64,000 nt of DNA, from positions 293,238 through 357,237 of the forward strand of contig VSDK01013682.1 of assembly GCA_009767595.1 (NCBI GenBank), written 5' to 3'. The stretch comes from Symbiodinium kawagutii (lineage: Eukaryota; Sar; Dinophyceae; Suessiales; Symbiodiniaceae). Below the pieces are notes generated by a model. That model was not told the DNA's origin, did not search any database, and worked only from the letters and a program-made list of their open reading frames with translations. Positions 9,753 to 22,543 of the stretch are shown here, in pieces (positions within the stretch are counted from its first letter, which is position 1; every line of letters starts with the position of its first letter). The position numbers and the translations under genes are program-made.

Positions 9753-10268
9753 CACTAAAAAACGAGAACACCTGATCCAAAACCTTACAGCGCCGAAAGT
9801 TCCTTAGAGTTCCTTTTTTTTCGGAACTGTAAGGGAACATCACACTAAAAAATGAGAACACCTGATCCAAAACCTTACAGCGCCGAAAGTTCCTTAGAGT
9901 TCCTTTTTTTTTGGAACTCTAAGGGGAACCACATGTTTTGACTGGTGTTTTTTTTTATTTTGGCTTGATTTCAGGGCAAAAAAAATAAAAATTGAGCGCT
10001 TTTTGCTGGATTGACATGTTTTAACTGGAGATTTTTTTTATTTTGGCTTGATTTCAGAGCAAAATAAAAAAAAAGTAGACGATTTTTTTTGGCTCCCCTT
10101 AGAGTTCCAAAAAAAAAGGAACTCTAAGGAACTTTCGGCGCTGTAAGGTTTTGGATCAGGTGTTCTCATTTTTTAGTGCGATGTTCCCTTACAGTTCCGG
10201 AAAAAAAGGAACTCTAAGGAACTTTCGGCGCTGTAAGGTTTTGGATCAGGTGTTCTCATTTTTGAGTG
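9753..10268. repeat. Large fold-back (inverted repeat) element
   Basis: The arms 9753-9930 and 10091-10268 are reverse complements over about 178 bp with few mismatches. Each arm holds two copies, 90 bp apart, of a unit including CACCTGATCCAAAACCTTAC. The 160-bp centre has two direct copies of a TTTTATTTTGGCTTGATTTC segment. No transposase frame inside, so a non-autonomous or structural fold-back element. Confidence 0.85.
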
Positions 10269-10476
10269 GATTGGTTTTGTCCAAACACAAACCTGTAAGA
10301 GAGTTTCAGCGTTGAAAGAGTTTTGCCTCAATTACTTCTGAATTTTGGCATGTTGCTTCAGGCCAAACTCTTTCGCATCAACAAAAAACATCAAAATGTC
10401 AAAAATCTTACATAGTCTTCAAAATTCAGTATGAATGACTATGAAAGTTATTAGTTTTTACTTACAAAGGCCCAAC

Positions 10477-10477
<1 letters not shown>

Positions 10478-10510
<33 letters not shown>

Positions 10511-10512
10511 TC
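10478..10512. repeat. (TA)n(TG)n microsatellite
   Basis: Alternating AT followed by GT dinucleotides. Confidence 0.9.
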
Positions 10513-10612
10513 AATGAAACAAATATTATCAAAGAAATTATTGTATGAGAGTTGGCAATTGGCATAGTTGTTAACTCAGAAAGTTTCATTCCATAATTTA
10601 CAGCTTCACGAT

Positions 10613-12830
10613 TCATGCCCATGATGTGATATGTTTTTGTCCACAAGGAATTGCACAATGGGCAAAGGGTTTGTCTTTTGTGTCTGCCATTTCATCACAT
10701 ATGTGATCTTGCCCAATCTGGAGAGTGTTATCTTCAGTGGGCGTCGACCGAGCTTGTCGTGTTAACAAGTCTTCCACGATGCCACCATGTGAATTTCTCA
10801 TTATATACACCATATGACAAAGCCCACAAGTCATGGGTGCATTCCAATCATATACACATCAAAATGGCTTGGGATAGCGGCATTTGGCATTCGCCCAAAA
10901 CGCGTATGCATCTCCTCGACGGATTGGTCCCCATGTGACTGAGCCTTCAGGATGTCCATGATGAGTTTGTGACTCAACCAGATTCTTAGTAGTGGTTGTC
11001 CCAAATCTATCCGCATCACCATGTCGAATGGGTTTCCAGGTGATCGAATTTTGAAGGTCAGCTATGCCAGTGACGGTGTTACTCGACGCACTGCACTGAT
11101 GTCGATGGTCTAGATCAACTGGATTGCCTTGGTGCACATACCTGACTGCGCCAGTAGCAGGTGCTGGCGCAGAAGTCGATTCACGCTCTGGGTGTTCATC
11201 TGGTCCAGGCAACACAGACATGACCGCACTGACTCCGTATGAGTTCCTCTAGCTGCTAATGATTCTGAAAAACAGCTAAGGCGTTCTGGGCATATATGAA
11301 ACGACTTTCTACACCTCAATGGGCCTCCGCAATGGATTGAGATCATGTTGTGATCACAAAGCCGGCAAGATCCGCCTCTCCCTGCGACCAAGTATCAAAT
11401 AGCAGAGAGATAACTTATACATATATATGGCCCGAAGTTCCGAGTTTCAACATCCGACATCTGACACGTTTCCGACATGGGCCCATGAACCCTCCTCTCC
11501 CCCACCAACGGTATGTCAGAACTCTAAAATGACACTGATTTTTTTTTGAGCGGATGGGGGGGGTATAGGGGAGTAGGCGAATATTAATACTAAATGGCGC
11601 TAACGCGTACTACCATCGCAACATGGTTTACCTCAAAAAGGTCCATGCGACGTCGCATATGTACTTCGCCACTCTCGGCTTTTCGGGAAGTTCTCACCCC
11701 GCGCCCCTTAGCCCTTTGGTGTGGGGTTGGCAGACCCCTCACAAGAAAGACCACCACCACCTCAATATCAGAATATATGTCAAAACATTGCAAGAATATA
11801 GAACTATGTTCAGGGTATGTCAGAGTAATATGTCAGAATCATATGGACGGGCGTGGGCACCAAATGGACTAAATCTTATTTGGGCGGGCGGTGGGCGCCG
11901 AGTGGCCTGAATAAGCTGTGGGATTGCAATTGCAAGGTCCTGGAATGCGAGCTGAGCACAACATGGTCAAGACACCAAAACTACATAATGCCAGCAAACA
12001 TGAAGCACAAAGGCCGCAAGTGTGGACCTTTTTTTTTGAGTGGTGAACGCGTCAATCCATAATCCCACCGGACCCTAGTGGCTCGGATGGCAATATTCAC
12101 CACAGACATTGAAGGAAAGCTAACAATTCCCCTGCATGTTTCTTTTTCACCACAGGGGAACATATGACTGCCATGCCAACTAAGCAGCATGGGCCGCATG
12201 ACGGAACCCACAAGTCACACGTGCCTTAAGCATCCCGCAACATATTGGTCAGTCATATGTACACCAACTCCTAGACATAGCTCATGTAGTTCAGAATGGA
12301 GTGAAGCGACTATGCTGAGCATTGACCTCACTACTGATGGCCCCCCATGTGATACCGAAGTCATCCACTGGGCGCTGCGCAAGTGCATCGCGATTGGTGT
12401 CTGTGGCAGTTGTGGCGCCAAGCATGAAATCGGTCTGTCCATCCATGCTATCATCACCATCTCTATGCAGGTTGGTATTCGAATCTGAACTATTGGCTAT
12501 TGGATTTGCAACGATGTGTTGTGAGGTAGGTGATGGAGTTGCAAGAGTAGCCATCAAGGTCGCAAATGGACCAAGACCAGTTGCATGAGCCCAGTCAGCC
12601 CAAGTACGATCGCGAACCTCATCAACGTTGGACATGCCCTCCGGAAGTGAAATCATGGAACGACTCAACCGGATCATGTAAGAGTCCCTCGAGTCAGCTG
12701 ACCGGACAAAGCCAAAGTCCTGCGCCTTGTCACTGATGTCTGACCCCGACTCAGAATCATCACCCAGCACCGGAACCATTCCAGCACGACTCAAACGAAT
12801 CATGTAGGCGTCCCGTGGGTCAGGATTCAT
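10613..12830 (-). CDS. Exon group with internal peptide repeats (unrecognised)
   Basis: Exons on the minus strand: about 12330-12830 (ATG 12830, MNPDPRDAYMIRLSRAGMVP), 10859 to about 11190 (after CTGGACCAG) and perhaps 10640-10800. The first exon holds two copies of RD-S/A-YMIRLSR at residues 6-15 and 48-57. The second holds SITWKPIRHGDADRFG and SVTWGPIRRGDAYAFW, which match GITWGAIS near the end of the first. The repeats suggest internal duplication. An acceptor-like TTGTAG precedes the ATG by two bases, so this may continue the gene to the right rather than start here. No function recognised. Confidence 0.42.
11223..12290. other. Intron-like region, no supported gene
   Basis: Several short open frames occur on both strands but without consistent splice boundaries or recognisable motifs. 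Contains short T and G runs. Confidence 0.35.
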
Positions 12831-12839
12831 TGCTACAAA

Positions 12840-13640
12840 TCACTAAATGGTGTCTCTAGCAGTCAGTGGCCTGTTTGTCCAAAATGGCTGTGGTTCGGTT
12901 TGGCGTTTGTTGGCTTACAAAGTGTTTTGTGTGATCTCAAGACTCCTGTCTCCTGTCATTTAATTGCAAAACACCAACACTGAATGATCGAATTGGCAGC
13001 ATGGTGGCTTTAGCAACTTAACTCGGACTCTGAACTCAAAAAAGTGTTTTTGTTTTCCCGTTCTCTGATCATCAGCACCATGGGTCACATTAGACCACGT
13101 GCTGACAGCTTCAATTCCAACAGCTGTTGGAGTTCTGCACGGGCGGGTAAGGTAGGTGGAATCGCCTGAGTCATCAAATCAAAGCAACACTTCAATGGGT
13201 CATGACAGCCCCATGCAAAATAACTCAACTCGTGCATGTCAGGTGACCACATCGTGCACATGACGGCGTCTTAGGTCCTCTTCCGTCTCACCAGGTACAG
13301 ACTGAAGATCAAAGCCTGCATACATTGTGATGACGTAGCGGAATCATGGGACATAACCGAATCAATCAACAAAAGCTGGGGAAAGTAACCAAATGACACC
13401 ATCGGCCTTGAATCAACCAATACATCAGCGATCTGACCATGACATCAGCATCGCCCCGGCCAATCTGTTTACTGCAGCTTCTGGAAGATGTACCATGGAG
13501 AGGACATCTGACGTAGAATGCTTTTGAAGCCTTGGGTTCGGCTGAAACATTGATGAATGTGGTTCACGGTTTCGCTGCCCTGTCATTGTCATGTCCCAAT
13601 CCCCCCTCATCTCCCCATCCTGACATCATGTGATGTCAAG
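12840..13640. other. Spacer, nothing recognised
   Basis: No frame longer than about 60 codons with protein-like composition. Could be an intron or intergenic. Confidence 0.35.
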
Positions 13641-13645
13641 TCATG

Positions 13646-14275
13646 TCAAGTCACTCCCTGATCAGACCGCTCAACAAATGACACATTGCCGACCCACACA
13701 GTGGATTCATTCCAACGTGATGATGGCGCGTTGCCCCTGTGTATCCGAAGTCCAGCTCCAGCTCCGGTTGTCCTGGCGGGGCGGACCGGTTGATGTCTCC
13801 TGCGAGCTTCAGCCGGCGGCGCAGGTGGTGGGGGTGGCGGCAAAGGAGGATTGGCATCATCCTGATCTCCAGGTTCATGTCTCCTGCGAGCTTCAACCGG
13901 TGGTGCAGGTGGTGGGGGTGGCCGCATAGGAGGATTGGCATCATCCTGATCTCCAGGTTTGTCATTCTCTGAATCTGTATCCGGAATTTCGACAATGTTG
14001 GAACTGGCAATGGCACAAGCATGGTTGGGAGTTTCAACTCCAACTGAAACGGATGGCTCAACATCAGCTTCGATGACTTCAGTGTCAGGGTCAACGTCAA
14101 ATTCAGCTTCTGACGCAGATCCGGAGACTGACTCATCATCAATCCCTGGATCTGGATCAACCTCTAAGTCCAATACATCTCCAGCATCCTGAATTTGGGA
14201 AGCGATTGGCATGGCATGGCCAGGCAAACCTGCCAGCGGGGATGGCACATCAACATCAATGATGGTTGCTGTCAA
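13646..14275 (-). CDS. Exon with acidic region and proline-rich tandem repeat
   Basis: Acidic N-terminal half (VDPDTEVIEADVEPSVSVGV), then two tandem 28-residue units ending in (M/L)(R/P)PPPPPAPP(V/A)EARRRH, encoded by an 84-bp DNA repeat. Polyproline followed by Arg/His suggests a disordered SH3- or profilin-type ligand. Acceptor at about 14270 (TTGACAG). Confidence 0.55.
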   Translation of the reverse strand: MTATIIDVDVPSPLAGLPGHAMPIASQIQDAGDVLDLEVDPDPGIDDESVSGSASEAEFDVDPDTEVIEADVEPSVSVGVETPNHACAIASSNIVEIPDTDSENDKPGDQDDANPPMRPPPPPAPPVEARRRHEPGDQDDANPPLPPPPPPAPPAEARRRHQPVRPARTTGAGAGLRIHRGNAPSSRWNESTVWVGNVSFVERSDQGVT

Positions 14276-17200
14276 TGATAATCGGTATCATGTCATAGTG
14301 CCCTATCAACCGAGTTCAACAATTTTCATCCACTACCATCCAGCGGTGATCATTGTGGACCATCATCAGCCGTTATGAAACATTGTCACATGTTCTTGAC
14401 CCATCACTGTGAACTACATCATTCATCAAAGTGCCGCGGTGTCTTGTCTGGTGTCTGGAAATATGGTTTTTGTTTCGATTAGCATGTTTTTGAACTGTGT
14501 TCTGGCCTGAATCAGCATCATCACCGCCACCGCCAAAAAACAGTGTTCGCTTTCTGGCTTTGGCTTTGGCACCCGGTCGGTGCTGTTGGAGGAAAAGCTG
14601 ATAGTAGGCACGGGGCTGCCACGGCTGCACATTATTGAGCTTTGAGGGTGGCACTGACAGGAGCGTCGTGTAGTACCCTTTCTGCTGGAAATGGAAGATC
14701 TGTCTGAGGCCTTTCTCTCTACACAAGTCGTCTGACTGAATCAAAGTCTTTAAATAGCGTTGGTTGATGCCACCTTTCCTGTTTTGCTGATGGTAGAACC
14801 ACACCTTCCGAGATCCAATTGTGTAGGGAGGTGTCTTTCTTGAAGGGTTGGCACTTTCAAACTCCCATCCAAGTTTCGACAATTCCAGTATCAAAGCAAA
14901 ATCCGATCCAATGGTCATATCACCCAAGTTGTCTGGAACATATCTGGACAAAGGTGACGTCTTTGTGGCTGTGTGTGTGGCCTTCAAGACTTCTGCCCCC
15001 GATGGAGAGATGTTGAAAGTGTCAATCTCAGAGCCCGGTCGTTTTGCAACCTGGTGACAAGTGTAGCATCAAGAAACAATCCAATATTATCATTCATAAG
15101 CCGTTCGTGGAAGTCAAATATACATTGAGGTCACATATACATTGAGGCCTAGACCAATCCAGAATCCAGCAAGTGTTGCAGCGCGTCATCATCGGGGCTC
15201 ACATAAAACGAACAAGCACTCCCCCAGAAAGCGCCCGCAGTCGCAAAGGAATGTAGCAGCTTTGAAGAAGCTGATGGCCTTGGGAAATCCAAGCGTGTCT
15301 GTGTCTGATCCAAAAGAATAGGGGAGATATAATCATGGCATATATCTTAAAACAATGACAATTACCAAGTTATCTTGTGATCAATTTGTGTGGCTGACCG
15401 GCTCCATCTGCAACCAGGAGGTCATATACTGGCAGACTCTGAAAGGAATGACACACAATACATTTTTCAGACAGCATCTATAAGGATCTCAAACTCCAAA
15501 CCAGCCAACTACCAACCAAAGTAGCCCAACTACAAATAATACATCTGAGTAGCAACCCGGCTGGCACAGTGTATCCGGAATCGAAGTCGTGCCACACAGT
15601 CAGATTTTTGGACAAGTCATCGAAAGGAATGTTTGACAGAATGCATGTGCTGGGTTTGCTTGCCGAAAAGGCAACCGTAATGGATGAAGCCGACCCATCC
15701 AGGTTGTACTCAGCATCCACTACAACCACATGACGTGCCATGAAATCAAATGCCAAGGGCTGCTCTCCCTGGAGCGAATGATGTGCCATGTTGCCCTCGA
15801 CTGGCTGAAAAAACACCACCGAATCGGTCAGTTTCTTGAGTGGAGTTGACTGTACGTCATCTGATGGTCTCAGTCTGAGAGTGTCCACTGAGTCATCATC
15901 CAAAAGCATTGCTGAGCTCACGTCCTGAACCATACCTGAAGTGCGGGATTGATCACAGTTTTGTTCAAATGTGTGTCAGAAACACTGAGATGCTGCAACT
16001 TAGTAACTCGGGTATGATGTGTCCAAAGGTCGCCAACGAAGCTTGGTAAGGTTCGAAGAGATGCCAAAGACAAGGGAGTGGTCTTTGTTGCTCACCTGCA
16101 AACCCGTCATGTACAAAATGCCATCAATATGTAAGAGAACTCCATCAATCAATATGTAAGAAAACTCCATAATGAGTTACGGGTCACATGACACATGCCT
16201 CCAAAAGGTAGGCCACCAGAGCCTTTGAGAGAGGGTGTTGGTCATCCACTGCTCGGTTTTCGGCATCTGCTTTGTTCTGCTCCCTGGCATACGGCAGACT
16301 GGGCTTTGATGAAATCTCGTCTGCTAGGCGTTTTCGACTGGCATGCTTCAAGCTAATGGAATCGCGGTAAATCAGCTTGGCAATGTCTGAGTCTGCCCAG
16401 CCATTCAACTGGACGCAAGGTCGCATTCCAATCAGGTGCCTCACACGGATATTAGACGCAAACACATGATCAAGTGGGTCTGGACTGTGAGAGACAGCTG
16501 AGGCCAACACAGCGCAACTTGTCGAAACCCCTCACTGGTTTCCATTGCGCTCAATTTCTCCTGTATGTACATGAGAACCTGGCACATGATCAAATCCAAT
16601 GACGACCAATGACAACCTGAAAAATGGAAAACATTTGATTTGATTTGGTCATGGTCATCTCTGTGGTGTGTCAAACAGGCCTGTGGTTGGGTTGCTGCCA
16701 AACTCTGCAAATGCTGAAAACGTAGTTCGCAACTGATGTATGCCAGAGAAGCTCTGGGCGCTTTACGAATAATTCGGTGGATGAGGCTGTGACGGCCTTC
16801 CACAGACCGTTCAGCCACCCTGACCTGAAAGGATCATATATTAAAGAAGATTCAAACTGACAGTTGGTCAAATATTGTTGCTTCAGTTGCTTCATCATCT
16901 GACTTGTCTGGGATCCAGACTGTTCGGAAAGCGCTCAGCCAGTAGAACAGGTTGCTGCATTCAGGGGTATCTTCTGCCAAGAAATCAAACAATGTTGATT
17001 GTCCAGTTGCCAAACGATCCATCAGACCACGAAGGGGAACATCTGCTGGATCCCCCATACCATCCCATCCAACATCCAGGAAACGCTTGGATTGAGCATG
17101 CTGAGCACCAGGACTGTGTGGAGCAGCATCGAAAAGCTTCACACATCGCTTTGCCACATGATAGACAACTTGAGGATCTGGAAACGCCAACCCGCCTTGA

Positions 17201-20200
17201 CGGATGTTCAAACAACAAACAAAACATATGTTGCAAAACTATTTCGAATACGTTTCTGCTCCATTGCTTGAAAATGGTTCTGCACACTGGGGATCCCCGC
17301 ACAAGAGCCATGGCAGTTGTCGCCAATGGGCCAGTTTCAGGGACAAGTGTCCTGAGTTCAAAGAGCAGGCAAACAACTTTTCAAACAACCAACCAAAATG
17401 TGGATCATGGTCATCATGGTCATCATGGTCATCGTGGTCATCGTGGTCATCATCGTCCAACTTTGAAGCCAAGGCTGCCTCCATCTGATGTCAGTGCATC
17501 TAAATCGATCATGAAAAACAGAAAACAAAACACTTAATAGATATATAATTTACCAGGGCTCCCCAAAGGCGACCGAGTGCTTTTCCAAAGGACCCAGAAA
17601 TCTCTGACCGTTGTTGCACTGGTGTCTCACCAAGGGTTTCCATGAATTCGTGTACCCGTTTGCTCATCTTCTCTGACTGCATATGCATTGCTTTGCCGGA
17701 TGCCAATTCAGGTGCCCGACAACACCGCAAACAGCAAGAAGCTGCTGCTGCTGCCTTTGCTGGATCTTGTTTGCGGCGTTTCCGTCTCGGAACCTTTGCA
17801 GGCAACGGCTCGAGAACATGGCCAGGGCATGGGCAGGACTCTGCCCAAATTCCCAACCGATCGGCTTCTGAAGAAATATGCGCAATGAGGCTGATGGAGT
17901 TCCATGCATGGTTTGAATTCATCAAGTCGGAAATGCTCTGTACCATTGGACGGGCGGTTTCCTCCACGAGAAATGGCTGGCGTTTGCCACTGGGCCCCAC
18001 AGAAACCGAACTTGTGTACAATTTTGTGTTCCAAGCACTCCGCAACATGTCTTGCAATGGTAAGACCTGCAGCCGAATGGAGCAGAATGCTAAGCATCAT
18101 GGTTCCATATAATTGACATGAAATAATGGATCAAAAAAAGTGACACTGATAATGGATCAAAAAAGGTCAATGATAATGGCAACGGAAAAAAACATTAAAA
18201 ACTATTTATTGGCCTATTGGCATCAGATGGCCATCCAACGCATTGATTAAATTGGCTTGATACGCAATATGTAAGATAAATAAATCGTTCTTGTCTTGTC
18301 AAATACAGCCAATGGTTATTGTCACCCATAGCCGTAGCCCCAATATACATCCATACCCTGACCACCCCTCGTGCGCGTGAGGCAGGGTCGATCACATTTT
18401 GGCACCCCCGACGCTGATACCGGGTAATTCAGAAAAAACAGCCTTCCGAGATGAACCACCGCTAAGACAATGGCAACCCCTTGCACCCCAATGTCAATGT
18501 TGATGGTAAGGCTGCCCGCAGCAAGAGCAGACATGGCTGTTTTTTTGAACGCCGCCAGCGACCCAAAAAAATCCACCAGCATTGAAAAAGGGGGAAGGGG
18601 GGTTAACAACTTTCACATGTGTTTTTGAAGGATGGCTGTTTTTTTATGAACTACCCGGTATGGCAGCCTCGTCGCTGATTTGGCTCCTCTAAATTTGGCT
18701 CATGTTGCGACGTGCCACATTTGTATGAAATCGTGCACAGTGCACGCACATTGAACTTTCGCAAGGTCTCTTGCATGAGAACATCTTATCCGCGCCAACA
18801 AAGCCAAGGAAAATCAATTGGAAGAGAGCTGGGGCACCAACTCTTGCACAGCCTTTTGCATGAGAAGATCCTATCCATGCCTTTAAAAAGGGCGTAGCAT
18901 GTTGACACAGGCCCGTGGAAAAAATTCTCCAAATGAACATTTCCTCTAGGGCAGGGAAAACCTTCTTTGAAGGGAAAAAACCCTGCACAAAACGATGAGC
19001 TCGACTGCCAAATGCAATTGTAAGCACAAATTGGGCCAAAAATCGCAGCCATGATGACGGCGATGGGCATTGAAAGGCAGCGTCTCGAGCTAAAACAAAA
19101 TAAGAAGCCAATCGCAGGCCGCCCCATTAAGGGGTAGCGACTCAGCCGGGCCATTGCCCCAGCCCAAATCATCACCGGTGGCTCTTTAAAGGTAAGGAAA
19201 ATCAGTTGGAAGAGAGCTGGGGCACCAACTCTTGTACCTGCATTGTTGCTGGTCACCTGTATTCTTGAGCCGGGGGTAGTAACCAATGACCAGTATTGAC
19301 AAATTTCACCACGGGGGGAACACCAGAACCAAAAAACCAGCGAACCCAGAGAATAGGGGAGCAATTAGTTTTTTTCCAGCTTCGACGACAAACTTCCGTG
19401 TTACTCTTCGAGCCGGGGTTAATAACCAATGACTGCAGATTGACAAATAGAACCAACGTAAGTCTCACCCAGAACCATTAAACCAAGCGAACCGGGCAGG
19501 AAGCAAAGAGAAACCATTTACTAACAAGTCGACCAAAGGAAAAAACCAAAAGCAAACCAAAACCAACTGAGGACAAAACCAAAGAGACATCATCTGTGCT
19601 GAAATGAAAACCTTTTGACCTAGCCAATTTAATCCAATTGAATGAGTTTAGCCCCACCGCGGCTCGGTTCTGCTTGGAAAATCATGCTTGTTACTATACA
19701 AGGCTTGCAAGATTGCAAGTTCAATACCTCAGCAAAATATGTATCGCTAATTCGTTTATGGCAGAATGCCCGCGCAAGCGATAAATTTCAAAAGATGCGC
19801 CGTCACAATTCAGAACCTTCAGGATCAGAAGGCTTGAATTTCGGCCCAATGACTTATCAATGATCAAAATTACTTGACCACTGGTCGCTAGACCGCCAGT
19901 TGCCATGAAACAAGATATTGTATCATCCAAACAAGTAACTCATATGTACAATTACTTACTACCATGGAACAACATGTTCATCCAAACACTTAATTCTTAT
20001 AGCCAGTTGAACAAATACCATGAAACCGGATTAACTATTGTATCACCCAAACACCTATCACTCCTATGGGAACATGGAAGAAACAAAAACAGAAGGAACC
20101 AAACAGTTGAATGTCCCAGTGTTATTCAGCTATGGGTTGTCCCAACATGTTTTTGTTGCAACAAAGACACGGCATTGCAGAAACTCGAGATTGCCTGCCA

Positions 20201-22500
20201 GCGAAGTCCTTTCAAAGAATCTTCCGCCCAGAACTCAACCCACTCTCTCTGAGGGTGATCCGAGAGACAGGTCGAGACAAAGCGCTCCCTCCAGGTCACG
20301 TTTGATAACAGTGTGTCTAGCGCTTGGAGCATAGGCAGAAGAGGTCGCCACCTTGCAAGTGGCAATGACAATGACAAGCGGCAATTCGATATATGCGTGG
20401 TTTAATGATGGATGCATCAAAGACACTCTGGAAGATTTTGCAAGATCGATCCCAGAGCGTTATCTGCGATATGCTTCAATCCCGTCACTGGAATGCTGTT
20501 TGGAAATAAAGCAAGAACCCTGGACTGATCGTCGTGTGTGGCTGTCTCAAGTTCCAACGACCTGGCAAGGATGGGGATAGGGAATAACAGCGGCGGCGAA
20601 CAAATACATTTAGGAATCTTTGACTGAAATATACAAAACTGGTGTTTCCATCTATGTCTCCCAAACCCGATGATAGTGGGTTAGTGGGGAGTCTGGTCAG
20701 GTCATGTAGCTCGTAACATGACACACTGACACACCTTGGCAGTTTGAGAATGGTGCGCCTCTGGGATGTGGCGATTGCGATGGCATCATCGGTTTCCAAT
20801 TGAATCGGCTGGAAGGGATTCATGCCCAGCGCATATCGATGAGAGGTAGCCGGAGTAGCAATACTGTCAGGAATTGCCAGCCCCACTCGATCGTCAGTTC
20901 CCAAGTCCAAGTCCCGCGCCGCATCTTCACTGAGGCTTGCCATATCCACTTGCACAGATTCTGCCAGTTTGGCTTCTGTGCCTAGGACCGCAAAATCTAT
21001 GAAAATTGCAAAGGAAAACATGTCACTGTTCAGTTGCCGTTGGGTGTTCCAGAAACCTTTGAATGATTATTTTCCCCTGGAACTGAACAAGTATCACAAT
21101 TCGTTACTTCAAAATTCCTGGTTGATCGAATATCTGGAAAATGAAATAATGTTAAATTCTCAAGACCTCTCTCCCTGAAGCAGTTGCCGATTAGATACCT
21201 TGATCTGATAAGCAGCTCACGACCTGCCTTCCATATCGAGCAATGTCATTCTGACGGTCCCCGCAGTCGCATTCCAGACTGAGCACCCAAAGCAACACAT
21301 CGAGCTTGTTGACAAATTGCGTCACGCCTTAGTTCACAGTTTCAATGTTCGTACTTGGAGATGAAGTGTTGGCTGCACTGCATGGAACCGCCCCAACATA
21401 TCTAAGTCTAGTCAGTCTAGTCTAGTTACTAGTTTTCGATGTTCAACTTCAGAGCTGCAGGTGTCTGTCAAACTGTGAGCGTTGATGTTTCGAGTACACA
21501 AGTATGGAACAAGTGACCCTTCCCCATGCTCACGGTGGGAAGCAGCCGCACATCGGTGGTCAGTTGGCTCCCAACAAAGGGTCCCGATTCCTGTATGTCT
21601 TCAATGGCGTCCATGTCCCGTGTTGCTTCTTCACGCATTCTGAGGACCGACTTGAAGTCTGCCACTGAGTCAATCGACCTGCGGAGAACACTGAAGCTGG
21701 AGGTAAGAGAGGCTCATCAAGCGGTGACCGTTATCGTAGTTTGACCATTTCTAACATGGAATGAAGCGGGATGGAATCCACTGATGAGTCCCATATTGAT
21801 ACAATGTTACTATTGATATTACATTGATACATGATAAATACAAAAGAAAACTTCCTGTAGCCAGTAGCCTGGTACTGAACTCCTCACAGACAAAGAGCTC
21901 TTTGGTCTGTGAGGTGGAGTCGTAACCTTCAGGCCGTGTCATGGGGGTCGAATTGTATAATTGTCCTGACTGATGACTTATGTTGAATATTCTGCAGTAG
22001 TAAATCCCCCGAGCTGGTTACAGAAGATTCCTTTGAATTGCGATCATCATTGGTTAGTGATTGAAGGGGTACATCATACACGAGTAGGTAACAAACACAT
22101 TGACCGCAGACCAGTCACAGAGATTGAGGTGATGTTTCCTGAAGGCATCATCCTGTCCCCAGTGAAAGCGTCTGCAATACATGGCGAGGATGTCCAGTTT
22201 GTATCTAGCTCTTGAGAGCGTAGCCGCCGACGGTCCTTGCATAGAAGTTGTAGGCTCCTTGCGGTGAGGTGGATCACACTATAAACAGAATTGGTTGGTT
22301 GGTCATCACCATCTCCATCACCGCCATCATTATCATCATCACCGTCATCAATCATCATCCATCATCATCATCATCATCATCCATCATCATCATCATCATC
22401 CATCATCATCATCATCATCATCATGATCATCATCATCATCATCATCGATCATCATCATCATCATCATCACCATCATCATCCATCATCCTCATCCTCATCC

Positions 22501-22543
<43 letters not shown>

